From Mycobacterium colombiense (GTDB taxonomy: Bacteria; Actinomycetota; Actinomycetes; Mycobacteriales; Mycobacteriaceae), in contig NZ_MBEI01000031.1 of assembly GCF_001953985.1 (NCBI RefSeq), positions 62,001 to 126,000 on the forward strand: DNA of 64,000 nt. The letters run 5' to 3'. The translations under genes were made by a program, and so were the position numbers. Shown piece after piece: positions 48,844 through 56,950 of the stretch; the first letter of the stretch is position 1; the number at the start of each line of letters is the position of its first letter. A model generated the notes under the pieces. It searched no databases. It saw nothing but the letters and a program-made list of their open reading frames with translations, and had not been told where the DNA came from.

Positions 48844-49476
48844 ATGGTGACTCCGGTGTCGGTGCCGCCGGAGGGCACCGAATCCGAACGGCTGGTCGGC
48901 GGGGTCCCGCTGGCCAGCCTGGTGCGCGACTTTCACCGGCCGATGGTGAATTTCGCTCGCACCATGGTGGATTCAGCGACGATCGCCGAGGAAGCCGTGC
49001 AAGAGGCATGGGTGCAGGTGCTGCAGTCGTCGGATTCGTTTCAGGGCCGTTCGTCGGTGAGCACCTGGCTGTTCGGCATCGTCAAACACACCGCATCCCG
49101 GCACCGGCGACGGGAAACGCGCATCCGCCACCATGAGGTGCTCGCCGCCGCCACGGAGGGTGACGCCGACGACCCGCTGTCGGGCCGCATGCATCCCGCC
49201 GGTCACCCCGATGCCGGGCACTGGCGGCTGCCGCCGTCGCGGCGTTTTCTCCCCGAAGATCACACCGTCGAAAGCGAACTCCTCGGCTACGTGCGGGCGG
49301 CGCTGGATGCGCTACCCGAACGGCAGCGGCAACTGGTCATCTTGCGTGACATCGTCGGAACCTCGGCCGACGAGGCGGCCGCGCTTCTCGACCTGTCCGC
49401 CGAGGCGCAGCGGGCGCTGCTCTACCGCGCCCGGGGAAAGCTCCGAGCCGAATTGGAAAAGCGGTATCAACGATGA
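48844..49476 (+). CDS. ECF sigma factor
   Basis: A 210-residue group IV sigma factor with region 2 (MVNFARTMVDSATIAEEAVQEAWVQVLQ, then STWLFGIVKHTASRHRRR) and region 4 (LPERQRQLVILRDIVGTSADEAAALLDL). The linker between them is about 70 residues, longer than usual. ATG 48844 lies 10 bases after the previous stop. The following zinc-finger gene overlaps it by 4 bases (ATGA), the standard arrangement for its anti-sigma factor. Confidence 0.9.
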   Translation: MVTPVSVPPEGTESERLVGGVPLASLVRDFHRPMVNFARTMVDSATIAEEAVQEAWVQVLQSSDSFQGRSSVSTWLFGIVKHTASRHRRRETRIRHHEVLAAATEGDADDPLSGRMHPAGHPDAGHWRLPPSRRFLPEDHTVESELLGYVRAALDALPERQRQLVILRDIVGTSADEAAALLDLSAEAQRALLYRARGKLRAELEKRYQR

Positions 49477-49742
49477 CCGTTCATGACAACACCGTTCCCG
49501 CCATCGATTGCGTCGACTTCGTGCGCCTGGTCGACGATCTCGTCGACTCCGACCCGCAACAGTGGGGACCGATCGTGGCCAAACACCTCGACGAATGCCC
49601 GCCCTGCCTGATCTATCTGCAACAGATGCTCGACCTCAAGATCCTGCTCAGCCACGTCTTCGACGGTGAGCAGCTCAGCGAGGACCACATTGCCGGTGTC
49701 ATCAACGCGATCAACACCTTGAGGAAAGGCGAACACGGATGA
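49473..49742 (+). CDS. Zinc-binding anti-sigma factor (ZAS-type)
   Basis: An 89-residue protein with a HxxxCxxC motif (HLDECPPC) at residues 37-44, the core of zinc-binding anti-sigma domains such as RsrA. The start overlaps the sigma gene's stop and its own stop overlaps the transporter start, so all three are coupled. In relatives, thiol oxidation releases zinc and frees the sigma factor; that behaviour here is inferred. Confidence 0.85.
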   Translation: MTVHDNTVPAIDCVDFVRLVDDLVDSDPQQWGPIVAKHLDECPPCLIYLQQMLDLKILLSHVFDGEQLSEDHIAGVINAINTLRKGEHG

Positions 49743-50653
49743 CGATCAACGCTGAAGCGCCGCAGCTTCAGAGCGATGCCCTGGTTGCGGATAACGTGAC
49801 CGCGTTCCCTTCTGGCGTCAGGGCAAGCGGCCCACCGGAGGATCCGTTCGAGCCGCTGTCGGTGGGCGCCATGGTGGATCGGGTGGCGGCCATGGCGGTC
49901 GAAAAGGCCGCGCACCCCTGGGCATTCCTGATGCGCTCCTTGGTCGGCGGTGTGATGGTGGCTTTCGGGGCCCTGCTGTCGCTGGTGGTGAGCACCGGGG
50001 TCAAGACCCCCGGTGTGGCAAGCCTTTTGATGGGCCTGGCCTTCGGGATGTCTTTCGTCCTGATCCTGGTCTCGGGCATGTCACTGATCACCGCGGACAT
50101 GGCCGCCGGCTTTCTCGCCGTGCTCAAGCGCACGCTGAGCGTGCGCGGTTACATCGTGCTGGTGACCGTCGGACTCATCGGCAACATCCTCGGCGCGCTG
50201 GTGTTCGTCACGGTGTGCGCCGCGGCGGGCGGCCCCTACCTGGGCGCGTTCGCCGAGCGAGCGGCGACCGTCGGCACGCTGAAGGCCGGCCAACCCTTCT
50301 GGACGGCACTGCTGCTTGCCGTGGTGTGCACGTGGTTCCTGCAGACCTCGATGTGCATGTTCTTCAAGGCCCGCAGTGATGTCGCCCGGATGGCGTTCGC
50401 GTTCTACGGGCCGTTCGCGTTCGTCATCGGAGGCACCCAGCACGTGATCGCCAATGTCGGATTTCTCGGACTTCCCCTGCTGCTCAACCTCTTTCACCCG
50501 GCCGCACCACGAGGCTCGATCGGTTGGGGTTTCGGCCAACACGGTTTGCTCACCAACATCGGCATCACCACGCTGGGCAACCTCATCGGCGGCACCGTGT
50601 TCGTGGCATTGCCGTTCTGGATCATCGCGCAACTGCAACGCCGCAAGATCTAG
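49739..50653 (+). CDS. Formate/nitrite transporter family channel
   Basis: A 304-residue membrane protein with about six helices and FNT features: an N-terminal polar segment, SLVGGVMVAFGALLSLV, GMSLITADMAAGFLA and a long loop with FGPFAFVIGGTQHVIAN-like sequence near residues 222-238. FNT channels move formate, nitrite or other small monovalent anions. The ATG overlaps the anti-sigma stop. Being the third gene of a sigma/anti-sigma operon, it may be a direct output of the sigma factor. Confidence 0.85.
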   Translation: MTINAEAPQLQSDALVADNVTAFPSGVRASGPPEDPFEPLSVGAMVDRVAAMAVEKAAHPWAFLMRSLVGGVMVAFGALLSLVVSTGVKTPGVASLLMGLAFGMSFVLILVSGMSLITADMAAGFLAVLKRTLSVRGYIVLVTVGLIGNILGALVFVTVCAAAGGPYLGAFAERAATVGTLKAGQPFWTALLLAVVCTWFLQTSMCMFFKARSDVARMAFAFYGPFAFVIGGTQHVIANVGFLGLPLLLNLFHPAAPRGSIGWGFGQHGLLTNIGITTLGNLIGGTVFVALPFWIIAQLQRRKI

Positions 50654-50682
50654 CCGGCTACGGGAGACCTCCGGCCCGGGGG

Positions 50683-50702
50683 GTGAGGACTAAAGCCCCA
50701 CG
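50683..50702. promoter_or_regulatory. DosR-like box upstream of universal stress gene
   Basis: The 14-base core AGGACTAAAGCCCC (50686-50699) matches 12 of 14 positions of the DosR centre GGGACTWWAGTCCC; over 20 bases about 14 match. It ends about 50 bases before the start of the universal stress gene, a class commonly controlled by DosR. Confidence 0.6.
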
Positions 50703-50752
50703 ACTGACGCGCCCTTCTCGGATAGCGTCGGTAATGATGGAGGGAGAACGTA

Positions 50753-51640
50753 ATGTCCGCACCCGTCAAAGAACTCGGTATCGTCGTCGCGGTCGACGGT
50801 TCGGCGGCGTCAACTGTCGCCGCGGGCTGGGCGGCCCGGGAGGCGGCGATGAGACACATCCCGCTGACCGTCGTGCACGCGGTGTCGACTCCCGCCGCGA
50901 CATTCCCGCCGGTTCCGTACCCCGAATCCCTCGTCACGAGCCTGGAAGACGAAGGCAAAAAGGCGATCATGCACGCGACGAAAGTCGCCGAAGACGCGAT
51001 GTCGGCCGACCGCGCGGTGCCCATCGGCAGGAAACTGGTGTATTCGCCCCCGGTGCCGACCCTGCTGAAGATGTCAGATGCGGCGGAGATGATCGTCATG
51101 GGCAGCGCCGGCCGCGGGTTGTTGGCGCGCGGTCTGCTCGGGTCGGTGAGCTCGGCCGTGGTTCGGCACGCGAATTGTCCGGTCGCCGTCGTCAGGGACG
51201 AAGAACTGCCGGATCCGCGGAATGCCCCCGTCCTGCTGGGCACCGACGGCTCACCGGCTTCCGAACTTGCGACGGAAATTGCGTTCGACGAGGCGTCTCG
51301 TCGCGGTGTGGACCTGGTGGCCCTTCACGCATGGAGCGACGCCGCCGTGGTCGAAGTCTTCGAAATCGATTGGCCGGCGGTCGGAGGCGAAGCCGAACGC
51401 AGCCTTGCCGAGAGCCTGGCGGGCTGGCAGGAACGCTATCCCGACGTCACCGTTCATCGACTCATCGCTCAGGACCGGGCCGCGCGGCACCTCATTGACA
51501 AGTCAGAAACTGCACAGCTTGTGGTCGTTGGCAGCCACGGTCGGGGCAGTCTGAGCAGGATGCTGTTGGGTTCGGTCAGCAACGCGGTCCTGCACTCGGT
51601 CCGGGTGCCGATCATCGTCGCCCGGCCGCCCTCCGCATAA
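50753..51640 (+). CDS. Universal stress protein, two USP domains
   Basis: A 295-residue protein with two tandem USP folds. Each has the ATP-binding pattern G-x2-G-x9-G-S: GSAGRGLLARGLLGSV near residue 120 and GSHGRGSLSRMLLGSV near residue 260. It resembles the DosR-regulated USPs of M. tuberculosis (Rv2623, Rv1996 and others) in length and build. AGGGAGAA precedes ATG 50753. It is probably induced by hypoxia or nitric oxide. It is convergent with the aromatic operon. Confidence 0.92.
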   Translation: MSAPVKELGIVVAVDGSAASTVAAGWAAREAAMRHIPLTVVHAVSTPAATFPPVPYPESLVTSLEDEGKKAIMHATKVAEDAMSADRAVPIGRKLVYSPPVPTLLKMSDAAEMIVMGSAGRGLLARGLLGSVSSAVVRHANCPVAVVRDEELPDPRNAPVLLGTDGSPASELATEIAFDEASRRGVDLVALHAWSDAAVVEVFEIDWPAVGGEAERSLAESLAGWQERYPDVTVHRLIAQDRAARHLIDKSETAQLVVVGSHGRGSLSRMLLGSVSNAVLHSVRVPIIVARPPSA

Positions 51641-51646
51641 AAGCCG

Positions 51647-53176
51647 TCACCGCGGCTCGCGCAGCACCCCGGTTGTCCACGCGCACAACGCCGCGACGTC
51701 GCGTCCGGCCCGGGCGACGGTCCGGTCGGGGCGCACCACGGCAGCCCCGGCGCGCCCCCGGCACAACCACATCGCCAGGTCATCGCCGGGTCGCGGGACC
51801 AGGACGACAACGCCACGGCGCCGCAGGGATGCTTCGTCGGCGGCCGCCGGGCGAACCGTGGTGATCAGCGCGAAACTCGCGCCGAGCGCATCATCGAGGC
51901 GCCGGCCATCGCGCAGCAAGGCATTCGGGCAGAGCCGGCCGGCGAGCCGGCGCGAATCGCACACCAGCGCAGAGCGATGCAGCGGCGGCGTGGTGGAATC
52001 GACGATCCGGTGGCGCAGGCCCGGGATGAAGCGCAGCCGCGGCAACACCAGCCGGCGCGCCACATCGCCTGCGCGGCCACCGCCGGTCATCGCCCAGCCG
52101 ACGCCCAACGCCAACCGGATCATCTGTCGGGTATGCGGCGCGCGTTCCTGTTCGTAGCTGTCCAGAGCGTCCGCACCCATGGTGCCGTGATGGACCGCGG
52201 CGAGCTTCCACGCCAGGTTGGCCGCGTCCCGAACCCCAGCCCCCATACCCTGGCCGATGAACGGGGGAGTGAGGTGCGCCGCGTCGCCGAGAAGGAACAC
52301 GTTGCCGCGGCGCCACCTGTCGGCGATCTGAGCGCGAAAGGTGTATTCGGCGACGCGCAGCAGGGTCAGCTCGCTGTCGGCCACCGTTGCCGTCCAGGGT
52401 GTGATCAACGGCCGCACTGCGTCCAATGTGCCGAATTGCTCGGCGTTTTCGTCGGACAGCAGCTGGAATTCCCATCGGTAGCGTGCATCTCCGATGCGCA
52501 TGTAGGTTGCGGCGCGGGCCGGGTCGCATACCTGGTGCACGCCCTCCCACTGGCCCAGATCCGCGTCGGTGGCGACATCGACGACCAACCAGCGTTGTTC
52601 AAAGTGCAAGTCCCGCATCGTGGCACCGATGTGGGCGCGCACCATGCTGTTGGCGCCGTCGCACCCCAGCACATAGTCGGCGGCCACGTGGTGCACGCGG
52701 CCGTCGGAGCGGTCGGTGAACGTGACGCGGATGCCGTCGGTGCCGTCGTTGATCTCGGTGATCTCGGTGACCTCGGCGTTGCCGCGCAACCGCGCGTTGG
52801 GGTAGCGCTTGAGGTTGGCGCGCAGCAGCGCCTCCAGCTCCGGCTGGTCGAACATGTTGGCCTGCGGGAAGCCGTTCGCAACGCGCGATCGGTCGCGGTT
52901 GAACTGGGCGAGGACACCGAAATCCGTGCCCAGTAACCGCAATCCCAGCGTGGGCCTGGAGATGGACGCGAACTCGTCGGCGACGCCAAGACGGGCGAGG
53001 ATGCGATAGACCTCGTCGTCCAGGTGCACGGCCCGCGGCTGCGGGTACACGCCGGGCCAACGATCGAGCACCAGGCAGTCCACGTCGTGCTGGGCCAGCA
53101 GGGTCGCGGCGGTGATGCCGGTCGGTCCGGCGCCGACTATGACAACCGAGCGGCGCCGACCGTCTCCGTGGCTCAC
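51647..53176 (-). CDS. FAD-dependent aromatic hydroxylase (MhpA-like)
   Basis: A 509-residue class A flavoprotein monooxygenase. It has the FAD GxGxxG motif (VVIVGAGPTGITAA), the DG motif YVLGCDGANSMVRAHIG and the second FAD motif FLLGDAAHLTPPFIGQGMGAG. It is close in pattern to 3-(3-hydroxyphenyl)propionate hydroxylase, which adds a hydroxyl to a phenolic ring with NAD(P)H and O2. Its start overlaps the FAH-family gene by 4 bases. It should make the catechol cleaved by the dioxygenase of the same operon. Confidence 0.9.
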   Translation of the reverse strand: MSHGDGRRRSVVIVGAGPTGITAATLLAQHDVDCLVLDRWPGVYPQPRAVHLDDEVYRILARLGVADEFASISRPTLGLRLLGTDFGVLAQFNRDRSRVANGFPQANMFDQPELEALLRANLKRYPNARLRGNAEVTEITEINDGTDGIRVTFTDRSDGRVHHVAADYVLGCDGANSMVRAHIGATMRDLHFEQRWLVVDVATDADLGQWEGVHQVCDPARAATYMRIGDARYRWEFQLLSDENAEQFGTLDAVRPLITPWTATVADSELTLLRVAEYTFRAQIADRWRRGNVFLLGDAAHLTPPFIGQGMGAGVRDAANLAWKLAAVHHGTMGADALDSYEQERAPHTRQMIRLALGVGWAMTGGGRAGDVARRLVLPRLRFIPGLRHRIVDSTTPPLHRSALVCDSRRLAGRLCPNALLRDGRRLDDALGASFALITTVRPAAADEASLRRRGVVVLVPRPGDDLAMWLCRGRAGAAVVRPDRTVARAGRDVAALCAWTTGVLREPR

Positions 53177-54111
53177 GCGAATCGGACTGTGGCGCGCTGT
53201 GTTCCGAGATCGATGGCACCGTCATCGGTGCCGATCGATGCCTCCACGACGTCACCGTCTTGCAGGTATTTTGTGTTGTCGGCCTGACGCGAGAAGAAGA
53301 CCTTCCACTTGAGGTTGGGCGGCAACAGGTTTCCGATGATCTGCAGCGGCTTCGGCGGAGCGCTCAGCGCGGTTCCGGCCGGGGTTCCGGTGAGCACCAG
53401 ATCGCCGGGTGCGAGCTCCTGAAACTGGGTGAGTGACTGCAGCGCCTGCAGCGGACGGTAGAGCATGTCGGGGTCGACGAGCGCGTTGTGGCGCTCGTCG
53501 CCGTTGACGCTCAGCCGCAGCCGCAGGTCGCCGAACCGCTTGAGTTCGTCCGCGCTGAGCAGCACCAGCTCCGGGCCCACCGGGGTGAAGGTCGGATACG
53601 ACTTGGCCTCGTAGAACTGGGTCTGCGGAAGCTGCACATCGCGCGCCGAGACGTCGTTGGTGACGACCAGCCCGGCGATCAGGTCGCCGAGGTTGGCATC
53701 GGAGATGCTGGTGCCCACCGGGATCGTACGCCCGATCACCAGACCGATCTCAACCTCGTAGTCGAGGAGCTTGACGTGTGCCGGTTTGACGATGTCGTCG
53801 AACGGGCCGTTGATCGACGCCGACGCCTTGCGGAAGAAGGTCAGCGGAACCGACGACGGGTCCATGCCCGCGTCTTTGACGTGCGACTCGAAGTTGGTCA
53901 TCTGGGCGATTACCCGGCACGGCCTGGTCACCGGCGAGACCAATCGCAGACCGTCGAGATCCACCAGGTCGGCACTGTTGGCGGCCGCGTCGATAGCGGC
54001 CCGGTCGGCCAGCAGCCCCGCGGTGCTGGTGGCGGCGGTCTCGATCTTCGCGGCGCCGTTCGCGGTTTTGAGCCACCAGCCGTCGGCGGTGTGGAGGACG
54101 GAGACGGTCAT
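53173..54111 (-). CDS. Fumarylacetoacetate hydrolase-family protein
   Basis: A 312-residue protein with the FAH fold: CRVIAQMTNFESHVKDAG at the N-terminal lid, LLDYEVEIGLVIG with acidic metal ligands, VVTNDVSARDVQ, and GDLVLTGTPAGTA. Members act as hydratases or C-C hydrolases on meta-cleavage products. ATG 54111 (MTVSVLHTADGWW) is chosen over longer ORF starts because it overlaps the dioxygenase stop by 4 bases. It forms a coupled trio with its neighbours. Confidence 0.9.
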   Translation of the reverse strand: MTVSVLHTADGWWLKTANGAAKIETAATSTAGLLADRAAIDAAANSADLVDLDGLRLVSPVTRPCRVIAQMTNFESHVKDAGMDPSSVPLTFFRKASASINGPFDDIVKPAHVKLLDYEVEIGLVIGRTIPVGTSISDANLGDLIAGLVVTNDVSARDVQLPQTQFYEAKSYPTFTPVGPELVLLSADELKRFGDLRLRLSVNGDERHNALVDPDMLYRPLQALQSLTQFQELAPGDLVLTGTPAGTALSAPPKPLQIIGNLLPPNLKWKVFFSRQADNTKYLQDGDVVEASIGTDDGAIDLGTQRATVRFA

Positions 54112-55238
54112 GAGGTAGGCACTTTCAGTAGTCCGGCCAGGCGGCCGATATCGAATTCGTTGCGTGTGCGCAGCGCGGTGGCGATCGAAACCAGTTCGTG
54201 GCGAGCGGATTTGAGGTCTGTGCCAAGGAAGTCCCGGCTCGCCGCGGGTCCCCACTGGGCCAATCCGGAGGCGGTGAACGGCGCCCATCCGGATTCCAGG
54301 GTGTTGTCGAACAGGTCGCCGTCGGCGAAGTGCTCGAACAGGTAGCCGTCGGGATCGCGCCAGTAGTCGAAGATCTGGCTGCCCTGAATGTGTCTCCCGA
54401 TTCCCCAGGACCGGAAATAGCCACGCTCGCGCAGGTATTCGCCGCCGGCGGCCAGGGCGTCGAGGTCGCTGACCTGATACGCCGAATGAACGTAACGGTT
54501 GGCCGGGCCGAGCGCCAACGCCAGCGTGTGATGGTCGGCCGGGGTGAGGCCTCGATCGCAGCGGATGAAGCTCATCGTCGGGCCCCGGCCGCGCTGGCCG
54601 GGGAAGTACAAGAAGTCGCTGACGATCATCCCCAGGTTGTCCAGGTACCAGTTCAGCGCCTCGAGGTACTTCGTCGACTGCATGACCAGATGGCCCAGAC
54701 GCAACACGCGGGCGGGCGCCCGTTGCGGACGCTGGGTTTCGTTGAGGCGTCGCGGTTTGACTCCGTAATTGAGCGAAAGAGGTTGCTGCGCACTGAGTTC
54801 AGGCAGCTCTATCATGCCGGCGGCAACGCTGACCGGCGTCCCGCTGGGGTCGACCAGATCGACCGCGAGGCCGCCGACGGCGTCGGGTAGCGGTCGCGTG
54901 CGAGCGCAGTGGGCATCGGCCAACCTCAGCACGTCGGCCTCGTCGCCAGCACGGAACGCCACACCGGCGAAGCGTCGCCTCGGTCCGCGACGCAGGATGA
55001 GGCACGGTCCGCCGGGCAACGTGCCACGCAACTGCACTTCGTCCGGGGTGCGCTGGGCCGTCTGAAAACCGAAGGCCCGCGCGAATGCCTCGGCGCGCGC
55101 CAAGTCCGGTCGCTCGAACACCAGCCAGGCGATGTCGACGACTTTGATCACCGGGTTGCGCGGCCGGCCGGGGTGCTCGCCGGGTAGCGCACCCTGCGGG
55201 CTGTGCGCATCCCACTGGGCGCTGTTGATCAGGTTCAT
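54108..55238 (-). CDS. Type I extradiol (VOC-fold) dioxygenase
   Basis: A 376-residue two-domain VOC protein like BphC/HsaC-type extradiol dioxygenases. The C-terminal domain holds a complete iron facial triad: His in RLGHLVMQS, His in RYVHSAYQV and Glu in GYLFEHFAD. It cleaves a catechol ring next to the hydroxyls. It is the first gene of the aromatic operon, divergent from a TetR gene. The substrate of the pathway is not determined. Confidence 0.9.
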   Translation of the reverse strand: MNLINSAQWDAHSPQGALPGEHPGRPRNPVIKVVDIAWLVFERPDLARAEAFARAFGFQTAQRTPDEVQLRGTLPGGPCLILRRGPRRRFAGVAFRAGDEADVLRLADAHCARTRPLPDAVGGLAVDLVDPSGTPVSVAAGMIELPELSAQQPLSLNYGVKPRRLNETQRPQRAPARVLRLGHLVMQSTKYLEALNWYLDNLGMIVSDFLYFPGQRGRGPTMSFIRCDRGLTPADHHTLALALGPANRYVHSAYQVSDLDALAAGGEYLRERGYFRSWGIGRHIQGSQIFDYWRDPDGYLFEHFADGDLFDNTLESGWAPFTASGLAQWGPAASRDFLGTDLKSARHELVSIATALRTRNEFDIGRLAGLLKVPTS

Positions 55239-55257
55239 CGGCCGTCTCCAAACTAAC

Positions 55258-55271
55258 TGACGAAATCGTCA
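55258..55271. promoter_or_regulatory. Operator candidate, TGACGA-AA-TCGTCA
   Basis: An inverted repeat with 6-base arms 20 bases upstream of the dioxygenase start. A related 14-mer lies 43 bases downstream (55301-55314), on the same helical face. Confidence 0.6.
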
Positions 55272-55300
55272 CATACGAGTCAACGTTCAGTCAAGCTTTC

Positions 55301-55314
55301 TGACGGAATCCTCA
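55301..55314. promoter_or_regulatory. Second operator candidate, TGACGGAATCCTCA
   Basis: A degenerate copy of the palindrome at 55258 (11 of 14 bases the same), 23 bases before the TetR start. Two sites 43 bases apart, about four helical turns, suggest control of both divergent genes. Confidence 0.5.
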
Positions 55315-55336
55315 TAACTGATGCATACTGCTGGAC

Positions 55337-55987
55337 ATGAGCGCGATGCCCGACCGTCAGACGCCCAACCGCTTGGCGCGGCGCAAGCAGCGCACCCGCG
55401 CGGCGCTGGTCAGCGCCGCGATGCGGCTGATCGCCGAGGGCAGGGTCAATGTGCCGGTCCTGGAGATCACCCAGGCCGCCGACGTCGGGATGGGTTCGTT
55501 CTACAACCACTTCGACAGCAAGGAGCAGCTGTTCGACGCGGCCGTCGCCGACGTGCTCGACGCGTACGGGGCGATGCTGGACCGGCTCACCGAATCCATC
55601 GACGACCCGGCCGAGACGTTCGCCACCAGCTTCCGGCTGACCGGCCGGCTCTTCCGGCGTCGCCCGCAGGAGAGCCAGATTCTGTTGGCCAACGGGTTGG
55701 CCCTGTTGTCCGCACCCAACGGGCTGGCGCCACGGGCGCTGCGCGACATCAGGGCGGGTGTCGAGGCCGGCAGGTTCACGGTCGACGATCCCGAACTCGC
55801 CCTCGCCATGGCCGGGGGCGCGTTGCTCGGGCTGGGCAACCTACTGCGCGATCAGCCGGACCGCGACGACGCCCAGGCTGCCGACACGGTCACCGAAAGC
55901 GTTCTGCGGCTGTTCGGGCTCAGCGCCGCTGAGGCACGCGCGGTGTGTCGACGTCCGTTGCCGGACAGTGTCTTCGGCGAGGCTTAG
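55337..55987 (+). CDS. TetR-family regulator of the aromatic operon
   Basis: A 216-residue regulator with a TetR helix-turn-helix (LEITQAADVGMGSFYNHFDSKEQLFDAAV). It is divergent from the dioxygenase with 98 bases between the starts and two related palindromes in the gap. It is probably a repressor relieved by a pathway intermediate. The C-terminal tail (ARAVCRRPLPDSVFGEA) is also seen in regulators of aromatic meta-cleavage clusters, though I cannot confirm that here. Confidence 0.88.
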   Translation: MSAMPDRQTPNRLARRKQRTRAALVSAAMRLIAEGRVNVPVLEITQAADVGMGSFYNHFDSKEQLFDAAVADVLDAYGAMLDRLTESIDDPAETFATSFRLTGRLFRRRPQESQILLANGLALLSAPNGLAPRALRDIRAGVEAGRFTVDDPELALAMAGGALLGLGNLLRDQPDRDDAQAADTVTESVLRLFGLSAAEARAVCRRPLPDSVFGEA

Positions 55988-56043
55988 CAGTTGTGACCCG
56001 ACGCCCGATCAAGTTGTGGCTCAAGGCATGCCGATTGGCGTCG

Positions 56044-56916
56044 CTACCTATGCATGGCCAGGCCGGCCAGCGTTGCGACGGCGTCGACCGAGAATGCGAC
56101 GTTCCTCCCGACAGCGCCATCATCACCGGCCGCGCCGGGACTGGTCCATCGCACGTGTGCGGTCCCACTGACCTGCAAAGTGGCGCCGGTATCGAAATCG
56201 AGGAACAGCAAGGCGGCTTTGTTATCGACCGCCAGGTTGCCATAGCTGTTGAACATGTTGTTCCCCGCGAAATCCGGCCACCACAACCGGTCCGGTGAGT
56301 CGACCCGGACGAATCCGGGCGGGCCTCCTCGGTGTGATGCATCGCTACCACGGCTGGGATGGCTTGTGCCCAAGAAGAACGTGTCGGACGTTGCGATCAT
56401 CGCTCGATCGGAGGGGCCGAGAAACGCTGCGTGTCCCGGGCGTTTCGAAGGAGGGGCAGCAAGATTAGCGACATCGATCGCGCGGCGGTGAATGTACTTG
56501 GGGCAATTGCCGTACGACTGGTCAACGCGGACGGTCATGCTTTGGTGGTCAGCACCGACGAGTTCGCCGTTTATTCGTAGCCTGCGGCGGGTGGCGAAGT
56601 CGATGGCGATCAATCCGACCTGCTGACCGGTCCGGATCTCGTGCAGGGGATCCCCGTCACGGGGAGAGGCCGACACGCGCAAGACACCTTCGTGCCCGCG
56701 GAGAAAACCCGGTGCCGCGGCCAACGGCGAGACCCAGAGCACGCCGTTGTGGTCGCGTCCGGTCAGCGCGGCGAACCGCTGTGACGCGAGAAAGCGTGCC
56801 GCGCCTTGGGACAGTTCCGACGAGTCAAGCATGCTCTCCAGCCGCCCGGCCTCGGCTTCGACACCCGCTCGGCGCTGCATTGCGAGTTCCCCCTCATGGA
56901 ACCCGGTCGCGAACAT
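56044..56916 (-). CDS. Pyridoxamine 5'-phosphate oxidase-family (PPOX) protein
   Basis: A 290-residue flavin/split-barrel protein. It begins with a helical region (GAARFLASQRFAALTGRDHNG), then strands with VLWVSPLAAAPGFLRG, and a conserved CPKYIHRR motif (NCPKYIHRRAIDVA) characteristic of a PPOX subgroup. These proteins bind FMN, F420 or heme, and this subgroup's substrate is unknown. The start is ATG 56916. It is convergent with the TetR gene and follows the acyltransferase-3 gene on the same strand by 34 bases. Confidence 0.8.
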   Translation of the reverse strand: MFATGFHEGELAMQRRAGVEAEAGRLESMLDSSELSQGAARFLASQRFAALTGRDHNGVLWVSPLAAAPGFLRGHEGVLRVSASPRDGDPLHEIRTGQQVGLIAIDFATRRRLRINGELVGADHQSMTVRVDQSYGNCPKYIHRRAIDVANLAAPPSKRPGHAAFLGPSDRAMIATSDTFFLGTSHPSRGSDASHRGGPPGFVRVDSPDRLWWPDFAGNNMFNSYGNLAVDNKAALLFLDFDTGATLQVSGTAHVRWTSPGAAGDDGAVGRNVAFSVDAVATLAGLAMHR

Positions 56917-56950
56917 ATCCGTCGTAACAACGTCACCGACGCAATGCTTC

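Noticed and set aside
55258..55271. TGACGAAATCGTCA as a member of the CTGAC-N4-GTCAG family
   Set aside because: The arms and spacing differ (TGACGA-AA-TCGTCA), and a different, adjacent TetR gene explains it better.
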